This document shows, one piece after another, positions 5,994 to 6,755 of a stretch of 6,755 bases of DNA. How positions within the stretch are numbered: the stretch's first letter is position 1; every line of letters starts with the position of its first letter. The DNA lies in NCBI GenBank assembly GCA_965369325.1, contig CBDUQI010000265.1:1-6755 (forward strand), read 5' to 3'. The stretch comes from CBDUQI01 sp965369325. GTDB lineage: Bacteria > Pseudomonadota > Gammaproteobacteria > Steroidobacterales > JBCBZW01. The position numbers and the translations under genes were made by a program. The notes beneath the pieces are model-generated. The model saw only the letters and a list, made by a program, of their open reading frames with translations, did no database searches and was not told the DNA's origin.

Positions 5994-6299
5994 ATGGCCA
6001 AGAAATCAATGATCGAACGCGAAAAGCGCCGCAGCAAGAGCGTTGCGCGGTTTGCGAACAAACGCAGCGCGTTGAAGGCAACCATCAAAAGTGTGCACTC
6101 AACCGATGACGAGCGTCGCGAGGCGATTGAGAAACTTGCAGCATTACCGCGTGATGCCAGCCCAAGCCGCCAGCGTAACCGCTGCAGTATCTCGGGCCGT
6201 CCGCACGGTTATTACCGCAAATTCGGTCTGGGCCGCAACATGCTGCGCGAAGCGACGATGAAGGGTGAAATACCCGGTCTTCGCAAAGCCAGCTGGTAG
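5994..6299 (+). CDS. rpsN: 30S ribosomal protein S14, zinc-free type
   Basis: S14 binds late in the 30S head next to S3 and S10. The 101 residues match the long, cysteine-poor form. Residues 51-64 read LPRDASPSRQRNRC, and Cys64 is the only cysteine, so the CXXC zinc ribbon of the short form is absent. GRPHGYYRKFGLGRNMLREA and the C-terminal GEIPGLRKASW are conserved. AGGGACAGG at 5980-5988, which begins inside the L5 stop, is the binding site. Presence of the zinc-free form inside the main cluster means that ribosome assembly from this locus does not need zinc for S14. Confidence 0.98.
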   Translation: MAKKSMIEREKRRSKSVARFANKRSALKATIKSVHSTDDERREAIEKLAALPRDASPSRQRNRCSISGRPHGYYRKFGLGRNMLREATMKGEIPGLRKASW

Positions 6300-6314
6300 G
6301 TCGGGGAGAACGTT

Positions 6315-6710
6315 ATGAGTATGTCTGACCCTATCGCTGATCTGTTAACCCGTATTCGAAACGGGCAGCAGGCGACTAAACAGAGTGTGAGTCTGCCTTC
6401 TTCCAACGCGAAGGTGGCGATTTGTGAGGTGCTGAAAGCGGAAGGTTTTATCGAGGCCTACGGCGTCGAGAAGCAGGAAAGCAAGAGCACGCTGACCGTG
6501 GACCTTAAGTACTTCCAGGGCCGTCCGGTTATCGATCACTTGCAGCGGGTTAGCCGCCCGGGCTTGCGCATCTACAAAAACAAGGACGAGTTACCCCGTG
6601 TAATGGGCGGGCTCGGCGTTGCAATCGTGTCTACTTCCAGCGGCGTGATGAGTGATCGTCAGGCCCGTTCGGAAGGCCGCGGTGGCGAAGTACTCTGCGT
6701 AGTGTCTTAA
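6315..6710 (+). CDS. rpsH: 30S ribosomal protein S8
   Basis: S8 is a primary binder of the 16S rRNA central domain (helix 21) and, in E. coli, the translational repressor of the spc operon. The 131-residue protein (E. coli 130) starts MSMSDPIADLLTRIRNG, as in the family, which selects the first of two nearby ATGs. GGGGAGAA at 6303-6310 is the binding site. Conserved parts are LKAEGFIE, LKYFQGRPVI, RVSRPGLRIY (78-87) and the RNA-contacting VSTSSGVMSDRQA (105-117), ending GRGGEVLCVVS. All features needed for rRNA binding look intact, so autoregulation is possible even though its mRNA target is not obvious. Confidence 0.98.
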   Translation: MSMSDPIADLLTRIRNGQQATKQSVSLPSSNAKVAICEVLKAEGFIEAYGVEKQESKSTLTVDLKYFQGRPVIDHLQRVSRPGLRIYKNKDELPRVMGGLGVAIVSTSSGVMSDRQARSEGRGGEVLCVVS

Positions 6711-6724
6711 GAGTAGGAACAAGA

Positions 6725-6755
6725 ATGTCTAGAGTAGCCAAAATGCCGATCGATC
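6725..6755 (+). CDS. rplF: 50S ribosomal protein L6, 3' part outside window
   Basis: Ten codons are visible: MSRVAKMPID, which matches the L6 N-terminus (MSRVAK in E. coli). L6 binds 23S rRNA near the sarcin-ricin loop, where translation factors act. AGGA at 6715-6718, six bases before the ATG, is a good binding site. Position after rpsH is the standard spc order. Codon 3 is AGA. The remainder of the gene lies beyond the window edge. Confidence 0.93.
   Translation, partial: MSRVAKMPID

Overview
The window is an uninterrupted stretch of the bacterial S10-spc ribosomal-protein cluster, all on the + strand. Gene order is rplC-rplD-rplW-rplB-rpsS-rplV-rpsC-rplP-rpmC-rpsQ-rplN-rplX-rplE-rpsN-rpsH-rplF. 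Both ends are cut: rplC (L3) lacks its first few codons, and only the first ten codons of rplF (L6) are present. Fourteen genes are complete. No RNA gene, mobile element, CRISPR array, insertion or non-ribosomal gene is visible, and no intergenic gap exceeds 40 bases.

The organism is most likely a GC-rich gammaproteobacterium. The proteins align almost end to end with E. coli and Pseudomonas orthologues recalled from memory, S14 is the 101-residue zinc-free form, and L3, L4, L22, L5 and S8 have gammaproteobacterial lengths. I cannot place it in a family from sequence alone. No frameshift or internal stop is seen, so this looks like functional chromosomal DNA.

Layout: positions 1-4669 correspond to the S10 operon of E. 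coli without its first gene (rpsJ, expected just upstream), and 4690 onward to the spc operon. In E. coli these are separate transcription units. Here S17 and L14 are 20 bases apart and I see no credible promoter, so the two probably form one transcript. A modest hairpin followed by five T residues sits at exactly this junction and may be a weak leftover terminator or attenuator. Coupling between genes is tight: L4/L23 overlap by 4 bases and L29/S17 by 8.

The gene products jointly build both subunits. L3, L4, L2, L16 and L14 shape the peptidyl-transferase region and subunit interface. L4, L22, L23, L24 and L29 line or surround the exit tunnel, L5 binds 5S rRNA, and S3, S8, S14, S17 and S19 assemble in the 30S subunit. 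No undescribed system was found. The points worth a second look are subtle: AGA arginine codons confined to gene starts, G after 14 of 15 stop codons with frequent TAG, an acidic S3 tail, the terminator-like hairpin at the S10/spc boundary, and a divergent L3 N-terminus at the window edge.
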